Below are positions 23,747 to 35,598 of a stretch of DNA of 64,000 nt, in pieces. The stretch spans positions 3,782,001 to 3,846,000 of the forward strand of contig JAHLEZ010000002.1 of NCBI GenBank assembly GCA_020726505.1. The letters run 5' to 3'. The position numbers and the translations under genes are program-made. The DNA is from Leptodontidium sp. MPI-SDFR-AT-0119 (lineage: Eukaryota; Ascomycota; Leotiomycetes; Helotiales; Leptodontidiaceae). The stretch's first letter is position 1. Every line of letters begins with the position of its first letter. Under the pieces are notes generated by a model, which ran no database searches, was not told the DNA's origin, and saw nothing but the letters and a program-made list of their open reading frames with translations.

Positions 23747-26700
23747 CTACCATTCGTTGGTGGGCCTGATCTTGACGAAGTCGTCTATGCTAACAAAAGC
23801 ACCAGGGCCACCGGCTTCCCCGAGCTCTTCGAGAAGGATGGTGCTCTGTTGAATCAACTTTTCAAGGGCTGCAGTAGATGATTTACCAAGAGAGACTATC
23901 TTACATTAGCGAAGCGCTGAGACAAAAGATAGTAGATATAGAACTTACGTAGGATTGCAGAATTGAGCTCCTCTGCAACTGCTGCCCGTCCACTAGGGTC
24001 AAGTTGATGTGACACCTCTTTGGCATTCAGCGGGTCTATGTACGCCATCAATGCAAATGCTTCTTCGAGTGCTTTACTGATTTCTCTTCGCGGATCGTCT
24101 TTGTACTCTGCTTGGAGGGCTTGACCATATGCTAATGTTTCTTGCACGAGTCGTTGATATTCATTTTGAGACTCCGATGACTCCTCGGTGTCCATCCGGT
24201 CCCAGTTGTTGGCTTGACTTTGGTGATCGTCTAAATCCATGCCTTGGGCAACGTCGTCGTACCAGTCTCCGTTATGACCGTTGCTCTTCTTGACACCGTT
24301 TGAGTGGCTCGAATTTTGTATCTCGGCCCCTTGGCGGATCATCTCAATGAATCTGGGAATAAGTGAGCAATTGTCCAGGGATTTAAAAGAGATTCTCTAA
24401 TCATACTTTCTGCATTTCAATCGAAACGAGACATGTTCATTGTCTTTCAGCACACTGGGGTAGAATGCGTTGGTATATTTCAGAGCCTTGTCGACGTCAC
24501 CTTCCAGTACAGCCTTCCGGATTCCTGAAATCATGTCAGAGTTGGCTCGTTGCATCTCAGGTACTGACAAACTTACGTTGTCGATGGCCTGCATCTTCAT
24601 CCTCTTTCACGTCAACGCCTTCGATGATAGCGTTTGGATCTAAACTCAATGCCTTCTTCTCCGAGTAGACTTCTTCCGCAAAAGCTCTAGCAGTCTCGAC
24701 ATAGCCATCATGACTGAGGAATTGTAGAACCTGCGAGAATCGGTTAGGGGCCGAGTGAAATGAGCTGAAGATTGGATAAACATACTAACGACTGGATCAA
24801 GTCGGTTTCGCTTAGAGGCGGTGCAAGCTTAACTGTGCTGGTCATCTCGATCTGTTGTCGAATCTGCTTTCGTTCTTGCTGTATTTCATCGTCAGTCATT
24901 GTGTTCACATCCTTTGCCTTTTTAAGAGATCCCCTATGCGGTAGAGGTGGAAGCGGCCTGTTTTGGGTATTTGATGATGGTCTACGAGAGCCTGGTATGT
25001 CGGATGGTGGGGGCGGAGGCGGCATATCCTGGGTATTTGACGGGGGTTCACGAGAACTTGGGAGACTAGATGGTGGAGGTGGAGGGGGCATATCCTGGGT
25101 ATTTGACGTAGGTCCACCATTGCTCGTAGAATTGGATGGTAGCCCTAGACGCTCGGCGACTCTGATATCGTTGGCCAGTCCTCTAAACCGTTCTCGTGCT
25201 GCTCGGTCTCTGGCTGCTATAGCTGCCGGACTGTCAACATCCGGACTCCGAGACGACATCTCGGAGTCGATAGCTGCAAGTGCTGGGAAAAGGTCTCGAC
25301 TTATACGGTCACCCAGATCATCGAGAGCACGTTCACTCGCGGCAATTCGACTCCAATGGATGTCGCGGACTGGACTTATGGATGCTAGCAATGATGCTCG
25401 ATGTTCGTCGATTCCTGCTGCAATACGTATGATATGTTGTTCGGTATTATTCAAACTCCTATCCCTGGACTGTCGTTCCAATGTCTCCAGCAGGAGTGTC
25501 GTGCGTGCGCTCCTCGGAGGGTTCGAAAGCACTGACTCGCCCCTGAATATGAAGTTGACTCCTGCAGCACCTGCTCTTTGGATCCGAACAGCGGCTCGAA
25601 GGTCTGTACGGGCTGCTCGAAGCGGCAAGGGAGTTATCAGAGGAGGTGGCTCGTCGTCTGAGTTGTCGAGAAGTTGTAAAGACGCCGCTTGGGACTGGAA
25701 TCCTTGTAATGGCCTTGGAGATCCTGGAGTGTTCGAACCAACCGCAGAGGGATCGCTGCTGGAAAAGCCAAAAGAAGTCGGGGAATAAGAAAAGAAATGG
25801 TTACTTGCCGACATCATGCCATCTATGTCAAAGACAAATGGACTTTGTCCAAAATTTACTCGGACGTGCTCTCCCGACTTCTTCATGCCCACTGAGGGAT
25901 AGAGTTTCTCTTTGTTGATATCACGGAAGGCGGTACCTTCTCATCATTAGCAACTTGACTTTCAGACTTTCAGATTTGGCAATAACGAACCTAGATGATC
26001 TCCATTTTTCGTAAAGAATGCAGAGTTAGATCGGAAATTTATGCCACATCCTATAATATCTCCGGCGTTAAATGGTGGCCCATAGTGTTTACCTGAGCTG
26101 TTACAGCAGAACGAGTGTCCGTCATCTCCATGGTAAGCCCAGGATTCAGGTTCCCAGCCAGGTAATCGTGACAGTGGAACGTTCTTGCTCGAGAAACCGA
26201 TTCCAATAGAACTCCTGCAAAGTGAGTTAGAAAAATGGTCTGATATATGCTCTGATAAAATATAGACATACTCTTCTCGCTTCCTAGATATTATAGTAAC
26301 CTCGAAATAGTAGATTCCGCACTGCGGAGGCATGGGATGGTCCGCCCGTATAGCACAAGCCTCCAGATCTCGGTCTCGATCAGACTTTGGCCCTGTGAAC
26401 TTGACTTCCTGCCCATCTGACAAGACCTCCAAGCCTCCGTACTTGTCCTGACTATTCCATCTTGACGGTAATGGAGCTAGCGTCTCGTCTTCGATTGGCG
26501 GGGCCTTCTCAATCAAGTCATATGTCATGCCTCGGTGTGAAGGGGCTATCTTCGTGTGTAGATTTATACTGCTGGCACTCGTCGAGAGAGAACCTGGCTG
26601 AGAGGATTGTGTAGAGTGTCCTTCCTTGTGTGCCGCAACCTTCGCTCTGTGCGCATCTTCCAGCCTCTGCACATATTTGGACCCCTTGAGATATGATGGC

Positions 26701-27080
26701 GTAAAGAACTGGTCCCCATGCCCGCCACCGAGACCACCGTAACCATGCCCATTCACAAGAGGCCCAAAAGCACTCGAGAAACTCGGTAACTGTCCGCCAC
26801 GGACCCAAGATCCAGACCGCCCATGCGTACCCCCATTTGTAGTGAAGTCCATGTCGTACCCTCGAGAATCGTGTCGCGAGTGGCCGCTCAGGTTGTGGTA
26901 GGAGGCGAAGTCGTAGCTGGGATCGAGTTCTGAATGGGCTAGGTGGGCGAATGCGCCAGATCTCATCACTTGTGAATACTGATGAGGGCTTCCTACAGCT
27001 GCACCGGAAACGACCGAGGCGTAAGATGATCTCCGTGGCATGAATCCGGACGCCCCAGTTGGCATGTTGGAGCTTGACAT
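23747..27080 (-). CDS. RanBPM/Gid1 (Vid30)-type subunit of the GID/CTLH ubiquitin ligase (1002 aa)
   Basis: Seven exons: 27080-26272, 26214-25991, 25936-24786, 24730-24577, 24524-24407, 24352-23949 and 23895-23747; introns 52-57 nt, all in phase. Order: a disordered Ser/Gly-rich N-terminus; an SPRY domain about residues 205-375 (KYGGLEVLSDGQEVKFTG, MPPQCGIYYFEV, SIGIGFS, NGDHLGTAFRDI); a long low-complexity insert with polyproline repeats; LisH about 722-750 (QFLSHDGYVETARAFAEE); CTLH (RIRKAVLEGDVDKALKYTN); and CRA (YGQALQAEY ... ALMAYIDP). This is the RanBP9/10 and yeast Vid30/Gid1 architecture, the scaffold of the CTLH E3 ligase. I chose ATG 27080 (MSSSNMPTG); an in-frame Met at 27170 is possible. 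Confidence 0.93.
24930..25120 (-). repeat. 66-nt coding repeat giving polyproline motifs in Gid1
   Basis: Three copies with exact 66-nt spacing (landmark GGGTATTTGA at 24965, 25031 and 25097 on the plus strand). They encode SNTQDMPPPPPPS twice and a diverged SNTQNRPLPPLP. Confidence 0.88.
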
Positions 27081-28668
27081 GTTGAGGGTATCAAGGCGTC
27101 TAGTTTGGGCCCTGGCTTGGTTGTCAAGGCTAAGGAATTCGCAGAAATGGGAGAAATAGATGGTTCGCAAGCGGTTTCCAGTTCTGTGATTGTCAAAGGC
27201 GTCCTCAGATCAGGGACGGACTATCGTGGGGGGTTGTAGACGTGGTGAATGTCGTTTCATGGCCAGAAGACAGTGGTAGATTCAGAATAGATCACGGATA
27301 GCTCTACCAGAGCTGTAGACTAGCATGGGCGTTCATCTGAAAATGTTATTATTTGGAAAAGTCGAGAGTTCTGGGAGAGATTAGGAAAGTATCATGAATG
27401 ATGAGGTGCTGCGAGGCCGACGACTAGCTTACCATGGTGGGTCTGATCACGAGACGGTTCGAATGACATATTCCATTCCCAACAGAAGTTATGGCGAATT
27501 AGTCGCCTTCATTTTGAAGTATTGATGTGTTTGTATTTTCTCGAATGAATTTATTTATCCAGAATAAAGTTATGGTTGTCAAATATGCGTTGCATTTAAA
27601 GCCTAGTTCCAGTACCCCCGGCACGCAGCCTTCATTGTCCCTTCAAACTCTGGACAACAACAAAACCTCGAAGTTCCTGCTGGTTATCATCAGCCACAAC
27701 TTCAGTAATAGAAGCTCGGGCCTAATAAATCTACAGAACTCGTTTCTGTAAATTTAAATGAATAACTTGCTTGAGTTAAAGTTCTTAGAGGTGATTGTTT
27801 TAAATCCTTGAAGCAACAGCCCGCAACCTCGACTACCATACCAGAGGCAGGCTCCCAACATGACAACTCATCAGGGGTTGTCAACTCGCAGTAAATTATA
27901 TGATTCGGTAGACCGAGTCTGGCAAATAGCAGGAGACCTGAGAGTCGTGAACTGAAAAGAGTTTGGGCAATCCAAGATTGTTTATACTCACTACCGGTGA
28001 AGGATTTGGGTCGGGCGATTTGTCCTACGATGGGGATGTCTACAGGACAAACTTCAACGCTCAGAATAAGCTGAAAGCAGTAATTCGAAAGGAATCCATG
28101 TGATATACATATGCCTTGCCTGAACATATAAAGTCTGGGGAAGAACAGTTTAGGTACCTTTTCGAGGGCGAGCCTTGAAAAGTCTACCCTTCTTACAGTT
28201 GGACCTACAGGCGAGTAAGTGACCCCAGTCTGTCAACAAAAAACGGAAGAAACTTCCCAAACATCCATGAGAGAACATGCTTTTATTTATGAGCACTAAT
28301 ACAGCGATGCGGTTTCTATGATACAATGCAGACCTGTTCCAGCTCCAGCGCTGGTGCCAGAAAGAAAGGAGAACGCCAAAATCGCCATGTCCGTTCCCTT
28401 AGTACCCACCCATGCTGCAGAATGTCAACGCCCCTAGTTTTTTCCCTATGCCCGTAAAGAAGTGGCAGCAAGTAGAAAGAGCAAAACTCAAGTAACCCTC
28501 TAAGTACTCGAGACCCGACCGGACGTTGGTTGTCAGAAGACCCAGCCACAGTATCTGCTCAGTTCCGCGAGGACCGTGATAGACAGAATTCGTTTTTTTT
28601 TTGTTGTTGGGAAATTATGTACTTATACACTTGCTGAGAAAGGAAATCTATTGTCGGAAAGTATCCTT
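27081..28668. other. Intergenic: Gid1 promoter and Ies4 3' flank
   Basis: No gene seen on either strand. ORFs such as 27702-28127 (minus) have no recognisable content. Confidence 0.5.
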
Positions 28669-29657
28669 TTATGCGGAAGCCTCAACGACAGGAGCCGGTG
28701 TAACTGGTGTGGCCGAAGAGGGTGGTGGAAGAGATGGGGCAGGCGATGAGACCAAGTTGCTGACATTGCTCTTCATATCGACATCGACGCCATTATTGCT
28801 CTTCTCACTCTTCTCGCTCTCCATCTGACTGTTGTCTTTGTTCTCCTTGCTGCTGTCCCCTGAGGTAGAGCTCTCGGAGTTAGGTTGGACGGTGATTCTT
28901 GGTGGTGCGGTCCATCGTGGTATCTCCCAGATCACACCAGTGAAGCTCTTCAACTTGAAAGATCCCTTCTGCCATTTACGGCATGGCTTTCCTGATCGAT
29001 CGAGAGCGCGTAGACCGGCATTGATGGCGCCTTGGTTGGCCTTTGGTCCGAGTTTGTGGGCTGCGGTGCCATTTGCTGCTCGAGGAGCGCTGGCCGAATG
29101 ATCGATTGAACCGTCCTCCCTATTGAATGATGCGTTAGTGAACCGATTCTCGTAGATAATCGCAGGTTAATGGCTCGTGGCATAGCAGAGTAAGGCGATT
29201 GATGACAGATAAATGCGCGACACGGACAGTGACGGGAATTATGTACTTACAATCTTGCCTTCTTCTTGGGACCAGGCTTGCCTCGAGGCTTAGGAAGTCC
29301 ATCAGGACCCAGAGCTGGACCAGATCTCTTGACACCTCTCTTCTTGACGATTTCCGTAGGGGGAGGCATCGAAGAGGGGACGGGGGTGCTAGCAGGAATA
29401 GGTGTGTTGGTGGCAGACTCGGAGGGAACGTCGCCATTCGAGCTGGTCGCAGCGGGCAGTGTATTTGAGATGGTCGACGATGATTCCTTTGATGGGGATT
29501 CCTCCTTCTCAATCTTCGCAACCTGTTGTTCAGCGACCGGAGCGGGCCCAAATTGTTGGAGCAGCTTGGACGGCAGCTTCAGCGTGACCATCAAGCTCGC
29601 CTTAGACGATTTTCTTCGGCCGCCAGCGGCAGCAGTTGTCTTGGTTGGAGGTGCCAT
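28669..29657 (-). CDS. INO80 chromatin-remodelling complex subunit Ies4 (285 aa)
   Basis: Exons 29657-29251 and 29119-28669; intron 29120-29250 (131 nt, gtaagt...aatag). The N-terminus (SLMVTLKLPSKLLQQF) is followed by a disordered Ser/Pro-rich stretch and a basic PGPKKKARLEDG motif across the splice site. The conserved core (KLGPKANQGAINAGLRALD, KPCRKWQKG, LKSFTGVIWEIPRW) is typical of fungal Ies4. The C-terminus is a low-complexity Ser/Asn/Lys tail. Ies4 is a nuclear accessory subunit of INO80, which repositions H2A.Z nucleosomes; in yeast it is a DNA-damage checkpoint target. The promoter carries dense CAGT and GGCT tetranucleotide arrays. Confidence 0.9.
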
Positions 29658-31390
29658 GGTGGTGGTTGGGTTTGAGGTTGTTGGGAGAGGAAGAAAGAAG
29701 GAGGATGGATGACGAGAGAAATTGCCGTTGGTGTTTGTGGACAGGGCTGGCTGGCTGGCTCTTTGAAGTCGTCAGTCCGTCAGTCAATCAGTCAGTCAGT
29801 CACTCCGTCCTGGCTGGCTGGCAGGCACTCTTGGGAATTATTGTCGTCGGCGCCGACGGGGTGATAGAGATGCGGGATTGTGATGATGTGTTCGAGGGCA
29901 GAGATGATTAGGGGGGGATGCGAAGTAGAGTCGAGATGGCGAAGCGGAGCGCCATTCTCAAGGTTAGGTCTCAGGGCATCATCTTAGAACGAACCGCGCC
30001 GAGTGTGAGGATTTGGCCTCTGGCACTCTCTACCTTACCTTTGGAAGCACGAACTTTGGGGATGGGATGGGGGCGATGGGCCAATCAGAGCGGGGCAGGA
30101 CTAGTGGCTGGGTAAGTGGTGTGCCGCAAGCGAACGGAGCCGACCAGCCCTTTGTTTGTCATTCTTCTCTCAATCTTTTGTACTACACCCACCCACCCTC
30201 ATTATGACTGGCCAAAGGCATCTTTAATATTTTATTATTCGATGCTCAATGTTCTACAATTATTATCGACATTGCTGTCTATCTATCTATCTATCTATTT
30301 AGTCCTCAAGAACCACAGTATCTGGTGTTTGCACCCTTTCGTTCTTCCTCCTGTTGCTGCTATTGCTTCATCTTTGACAAGGAGTGGCGGGCCTTGCTCC
30401 GTTCCATCCATTCCATCCATGCTAAGGTATTCTGTTGGCTTGCTTTCCCGCGCAGAGTTTGAGCACCGCTCCCCGACCGATCTAGGCATCTCAGTCGCCT
30501 TTGTCAATCAAAGTTCCCACTTCTTCCGTGTAATGTAACGACTTAAACTCCTTGAAAGGAACCTGCTACCTGGACTTGAAAGGCTGACACTTCTCACACC
30601 ATCCGGATTGCATCAAGAAAGTGCGCGCCCTCCCATATCCAGCCAGAAAAGCACACGCAATCTCGGACAATGGGCATGCATAGCACACCGCATGCTGATA
30701 AGTACGAATCTATGCGGATGGAGCTGGAAACCTTACCTAGATAACGCGGGCGACGCGAGGCGAAACAATCGTCAGATTCAAGCTGCGAGCGGTGAAGATC
30801 TGGGTGGATGGATGGATGAAGTGTGTCTATTTCAGGCGCCGTTGGCTGGGAACAGTAATCCCGCATCCATCCCCTTCAGCTCACGAGCCACCACACCGAG
30901 ACAAGACTTTAGAAACACCAGCCTAGAGAAATTCCAAGTGGCTCTGAAAAACGACGCTGGATAGAGTGTTCGGATTCTCGATTAGTATTCGGAATCTGGA
31001 CGAGCTGTTGAATTCTTCGCCAATTTTCGGATTCTGGACCAACCTTCACATGAATAAAAGATAAGGAAGTCTGCTGATCATTCGTCATGAGTATTCATTT
31101 CTATCCCGACTTTGAATTTTGCATCTCATTCGGAATAGTTACAACTCCCCACAGCCACAACATCAGCTGAGCTAAAAGCAAAATCTCAAAGCAACACTCC
31201 TCCAATCCAGAGCAGAGGCATATCGACTCCACGGATATGCGCCTTGCCACACATTCATTCCCATACCCAAAAACTCCCCCAGTAACCTCATTTCATGCTC
31301 ATGATGACCTCCAACCCTGTGTGCAAAAATGCAATCATTGTACAAACGCCGAAACCGTGCGATTATCATCTCTCCGTGCCAGCCAAATCA
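29658..31390. other. Intergenic: Ies4 promoter with microsatellites, then no gene
   Basis: GGCT units at 29745-29760, CAGT units at about 29772-29803 and GGCT/GGCA at about 29811-29827 lie 90-170 bp upstream of the Ies4 ATG. A (CTAT)n array is at about 30278-30299. I see no gene between 29830 and 31390. Confidence 0.55.
29745..29827. repeat. GGCT-CAGT-GGCT compound microsatellite in the Ies4 promoter
   Basis: (GGCT)n, then (CAGT)n with a few mismatches, then (GGCT)n and GGCAGG. It lies close upstream of the minus-strand ATG at 29657. Confidence 0.85.
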
Positions 31391-33576
31391 TCACCTGTGT
31401 CCAAAAAGCTCAAATTCATCTTCGTCATCAGCATCATCTTCGTCACAGTCTGCCATTACTGAATCCTCGTCGGATTCTTCCTCCTCCCCCTCGTCCATTT
31501 CGTCGATATTTTCAAACGACGTCACACTGCGCGGTTCATCCCGCCCCCAGAAGTCCATGTCATCTTCATCTGCTGAATCGTCAGTCTCGACGGCTTGCGC
31601 TGGCACGGTTTCACTGAAGAACCCCAGTCCTCGGACAGGAGAGACTGATCTGCCAACGCGGGCTCGTCGGGCGTAGGGCTCGAATCGGTTTGAATCTCCC
31701 GTCGACGACGAGGACATGTGAATATGCGCAGAATGCCTTCTGTGACGGATTGGCCCAGGAGGATTGAGTAGTGAGAATGTATCCCTACTTGGTTGATCCG
31801 GAATCGGAGCATGCTCGACCTCCCTACTTTCGATGGGTGGAACTTCAACAGCAGGATCGCTCAATATTGACAGCTGGGCCGTGTTGTAAGAGTCGCAGAT
31901 GGCGCATTTTAAACCAAGCCAGTGGTATGTAACAGCACTTTTGGCATAGCAATCATTGCATGAAACCATGGCCTTCGTATCTCGAAACTGAGGCGGCATA
32001 GGTTGTGCGTCGATTGCTCTGTCCAGATTACGGAATTGAGTTTCCATGTTGACGGTGCTTTTGCTGCAAATGGGACATTTGTATGATGACTTCATGTGTC
32101 GGTCGTAGCATGCTCTATGAATACCATGCCCGCAAAGCATGAAGACCACAGGCGAAGGGGAAGTAAACATGTACTCTCCACAGATAGGACAGTCACAATC
32201 GGACACCCGTTCGATACACTTGTGGGATTTCTCGTTGGCCATCGACATGCAAGTACCGCAAGTCTGTGACGTGTCAGTAGTGCCCAGAAGGGAAGTTCTA
32301 ACGACCTTACCTTGCAATGGAAAACATCCTTCCCTAAACCACGACCTTTCCTACATATACCACAATCATTACAGTGGTATATGTTTTTATCGGCATCGTT
32401 GTCCCACAGCTTGCAAACGCCACAATAATACCAAGCCGTTCTCTCTCCACAATTGACGCAGAATTCACCAGCCCGCTGAGCACATGAACATATCATACAA
32501 AGCATGTTCTTGGTAGCCTTCCGATTCAAAATATGGTCTTCGGCTTCGTCATGACACAATCGACATGTGTACCATTTATCACATGCAGAACACTGCAACT
32601 TGACATTCCTTTTGTAGTGCTTGCAGCCGAGTATGTCCACCTCGTCCTTCATAGTCTCATTTCCGTCGTCATCGGTCTCTGGTGGGTCAGGAGGAGCATA
32701 TGTCCGCTTCAAATCATTTGGTGACAGATGAAATGTGTGTTGCTGATCTGGGTTCGAAGGCTCTGGCGCACCATTCATTTGCCATATAAATGAGCTCAAC
32801 GACCCTGGGGTTGTAGGTCTCTCCTGACTGATCATACTCGCTGGGGAGGGCGCTACGGGCTGCTGTTTAGCATGGAATATCACCTGAGCCTCCGAGTATT
32901 GCTGTGTAAGAAGCTGATGCATAAATCTCGCTTTCTGTTCCCCTGGGATATCCATCGACTGTATTCGAATGATTTGTTGCCTCAATGCTCCCATCCCATC
33001 ATCTTCAGGCAAAGAGCTATTTCCCGCACGACTGTTGGATCCAGATTGAGTCCTGTCTAGTGTGCTACGTCTAGACGGACCCTCAGCAGGACTCATTCTC
33101 GTACTGATTGTGTTTTGATTGCTGAATGTGGTACTCGCGGCCGAGTTCGCTCGAAATCGGTTTGGTATTCCAAAGGATGGGTTATCCGACGTGTCATCGT
33201 CGAGTTGGCCACGATCTGATCGTAGAGACGAGACTCTGTGTGGCCTTGCACCACTGAGTACTGGTGGCGCACTTGGGGGTCTCCTTTCTTCAAGAGCTCG
33301 AAGCTCTGCATCGAGTCCTCCATCCGCTTCGATTGGAGAAGATGTCAAAACCACCCCTGACATGCTCTCTGCACCGTCATCCTCTCCAGATCCCGAGTCC
33401 CCAATGCTCCCCAAGCGCTCAGCTATATCTTCAATAGCGACTTCATAAGTATTTTCCAGCGCAGTTCGTTGGCTGGTGACGGGGTCGATGTTACTGTCTG
33501 GGGGGTTCGAGCGGGAGAATCGTCGGGCTTGGCGAAGAACTGGGTTGATAAGAAAGTCGGACACGAGAGAGCTCAT
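31391..33576 (-). CDS. CHY/CTCHY zinc-finger RING ubiquitin ligase, RCHY1/Pirh2-like (712 aa)
   Basis: Exons 33576-32311 and 32263-31391; intron 32264-32310 (47 nt), phase 0. Residues 1-310 are disordered. The CHY zinc finger begins near residue 318 (GCKHYKRNVKLQCSACDKWY ... CRLCHDE). A CTCHY finger follows (WYYCGVCKLWDND ... YHCNDCGICR). The RING-H2 is at about 445-490 (CDCPICGEY ... MLCGHGIHRACYDRH ... YKCPICSK), and then a zinc-ribbon-like part (VSCNDCYAKS ... LKCAICDSYN). The C-terminus is very acidic. This is the Pirh2 domain order, so it is very likely an E3 ubiquitin ligase; fungal substrates are not established. It is divergent from the LYR gene with only 255 bp between start codons. 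Confidence 0.93.
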
Positions 33577-33831
33577 TTGGTGAAATGGTATCTCATCTGG
33601 ACATCGGTCGATGTTCTGTTGATGGAGATATTTGGATTTAGCATTTGGTAGTCTGCCATGGGGTAGTGAAAGCTGCTGTGACGCTACCCCCCTGCCCCAG
33701 CTTTAGTGTGTTTTGAGTCTCTATCAGCACGTGTCAACAGATTGCAGGGAATCGGATTGGAGCTCATTATTTTGTTTCCCGGCTCAAGTTTGGAGCTTCC
33801 TAATCAAATGTTCTCGTGAATGTACATCACC
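33577..33831. promoter_or_regulatory. Bidirectional promoter, RING gene / LYR gene
   Basis: The only space between two divergent start codons (255 bp). It contains CACGTG near 33727. Confidence 0.55.
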
Positions 33832-34272
33832 ATGTCAAGGCAAGCTTCTACAGATCTCATTCATGCATATCGTCAACTCTACCGTGGCCTCCTCCACGCC
33901 GTCCAATACTCAAAACCAGCAAGATATCTAGCACGAGACCAGCTACGGAACGCATTTCGGAAGGGAGATCCAGCTTCCTTTGATCAACAAAAAGTCACTC
34001 GGACGATTGAATTTTTCAAGTATGCAGCTGAGGAAAAAGGACTGGAGCATCGGATCGTCAAGACTCTATTGCAAACAAGTTATTGGGAGGCCAGAGAGGA
34101 ACATCGCTTGTCAGTATCATGTACAAACGGGGGTCTGTTGTTCTCGCTAATACCTCGAAGGGAAAGACTATCAAAATTTCCAGTTCCGAAAGAAGTTAGG
34201 AGGACTGCCAGGACTCATTACAATATGACATTGGCTATGCTTAATGACAGTATGGGTCTTTGCTTGCGGTGA
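33832..34272 (+). CDS. LYR-motif mitochondrial protein, DUF1763-like (146 aa)
   Basis: Single exon. The N-terminus carries a LYR-type motif (AYRQLYRGLLHAVQYSKPAR) with the conserved following region (LRNAFRKGD). Next comes TIEFFKYAAEEKGLEHRIVK, and the C-terminus is HYNMTLAMLNDSMGLCLR. This pattern fits a fungal LYR family I associate with DUF1763. LYR proteins bind acyl carrier protein and act as assembly factors or subunits for respiratory complexes and Fe-S transfer; which complex this one serves is not known to me. The frame is open from an upstream Met at 33820 (MYIT-M), so the start could be four codons earlier. The middle stretch (about residues 95-120) is less conserved-looking, and a missed small intron there cannot be excluded. 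Confidence 0.83.
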   Translation: MSRQASTDLIHAYRQLYRGLLHAVQYSKPARYLARDQLRNAFRKGDPASFDQQKVTRTIEFFKYAAEEKGLEHRIVKTLLQTSYWEAREEHRLSVSCTNGGLLFSLIPRRERLSKFPVPKEVRRTARTHYNMTLAMLNDSMGLCLR

Positions 34273-34943
34273 CTTATCGGTCAGACCTTGTCAGAACTTC
34301 TTCTGTAAGATCTAGTCTGGACTGGTTTGGTCCAAGACGTATGGCTACGGTGGTCCCCTTAAGGCGGTGATGCTCAAGGCGGTGATGCTTAAAGACGCCT
34401 GGGTAGAAGCGGGTTGGGTTGAACGGTTTATGAGAAAGCGCTTTGGGCTGTAATGGCTCTAGCATTGCTGGGCCAAAGAAGCGGAAGCTTGCTAAGAGTT
34501 CAATGGCAAGATGGAGAGTATGAGAAAGAAGTACGAGGAGAGAATAGTGCAGAGCTTATTGAACTTGAAGGCAGAAGCAGTTATGGATTGGAGGTTAAGC
34601 GTATCATGAGACGGACAATAGATAATCTTGTGAAGTGGTTGGCAAATCTCCTGAATTTCTAGAAGCATTGCCCTGAAATCCCCATGGACCTCAATATCTG
34701 GCTTTGCCTAATGTCACTGAATGCCTATCTTCAACTCCTCTCGCCAGGGATCTGTCGTATAGCCTCCTTAGCCAATTCGTGGCGGCATCCTTTGCTTCTC
34801 CAGATGTCGTCTTCCCAGCGGGAGATGTTGGTGTGCATCATCTCTATCCATGCCATCCGCCCTGAAGACATCGTCCATTCGTAAAGTCATCCAACCGCTC
34901 ATATCATTGGCCATATAATCGTCCTAGTTCCATATTCATTCCC
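34273..34943. other. Intergenic between convergent LYR and MZT1 genes
   Basis: No gene seen. A short direct repeat, AAGGCGGTGATGCT, occurs twice at about 34362-34390. Confidence 0.5.
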
Positions 34944-35285
34944 TCATTGATTGCCAAGTTGAATCTCCCTCTTCGTCTCCTCTGCATCCTTCCTCAATTC
35001 CTTGACCACAGACTACCACGATGTCAGCGCCTACCTTCTACTATTCACACATAGATCCACATACCGCAAGTGCTTCAGGATTAACGCCATTTTCGATCAA
35101 AGAGATGCAGATAGAAAGTGTCTGCCTGTCAAGATCCGCATTCTGGAAGCTGTCAGCCAATGCCCTCAAGGATGTGCCAGAAGACAAACCAGCAACGTTG
35201 AAATCTCATGGAAGACATCGATGACTTCGCGTGTTTGCGCGGCACTGGCTTGCTTATCCTTCTTGCTATCTGGTTCGGCAGGCAT
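34944..35285 (-). CDS. MZT1: MZT1/MOZART1 gamma-tubulin complex protein (80 aa, three short exons)
   Basis: Exons 35285-35190, 35142-35065 and 35012-34944 (32, 26 and 23 codons including stop); introns of 47 nt (gtttgt...ttccag) and 52 nt (gtatgt...ggtag), all phase 0. The spliced protein starts [20 protein letters not shown]. It continues [20 protein letters not shown], then [18 protein letters not shown], then [16 protein letters not shown]. This is the whole MZT1 helical fold at the family's usual length. MZT1 binds the N-terminus of GCP subunits and is needed to recruit gamma-tubulin complexes to spindle pole bodies. No single frame shows it, so simple ORF calling misses the gene. It shares a 313-bp divergent promoter with the Gfa-like gene. 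Confidence 0.93.
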
Positions 35286-35598
35286 GGTGAACTGTGTAGG
35301 CGGAGATGTTCTGGTTGTTTTTGGTTGCTGATTCTAGACTTCCGTTGCGGTAACGCGGTGGACGCGCCGGGTTGTGACTCCGCATTCAGATCCTCAACAC
35401 CACCCCGCATTGGAGCTTGCTGACGGCATCCAGGTGAAGATAGCCCCCACGTTACATTTCAATCTAGTTCAAGTCATCTAGACAGTGAATTTTCTCTCGT
35501 AAGCTACTTTTGAGGAATCTTATATATTTTGTTGTTGCTTCCTCCAAACCCATCTGATTTATTTACCAAGACGTGCACTCTTCGGTCCATCCACCACC
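35286..35598. promoter_or_regulatory. Bidirectional promoter, MZT1 / Gfa-like gene
   Basis: 313 bp between two divergent start codons; no other coding signal. Confidence 0.5.

Noticed and set aside
24772..25788. 338-codon plus-strand ORF opposite Gid1 exon 3
   Set aside because: An antisense shadow of the low-complexity insert; its Gly/Ser/Arg runs mirror the Pro/Ser repeats.
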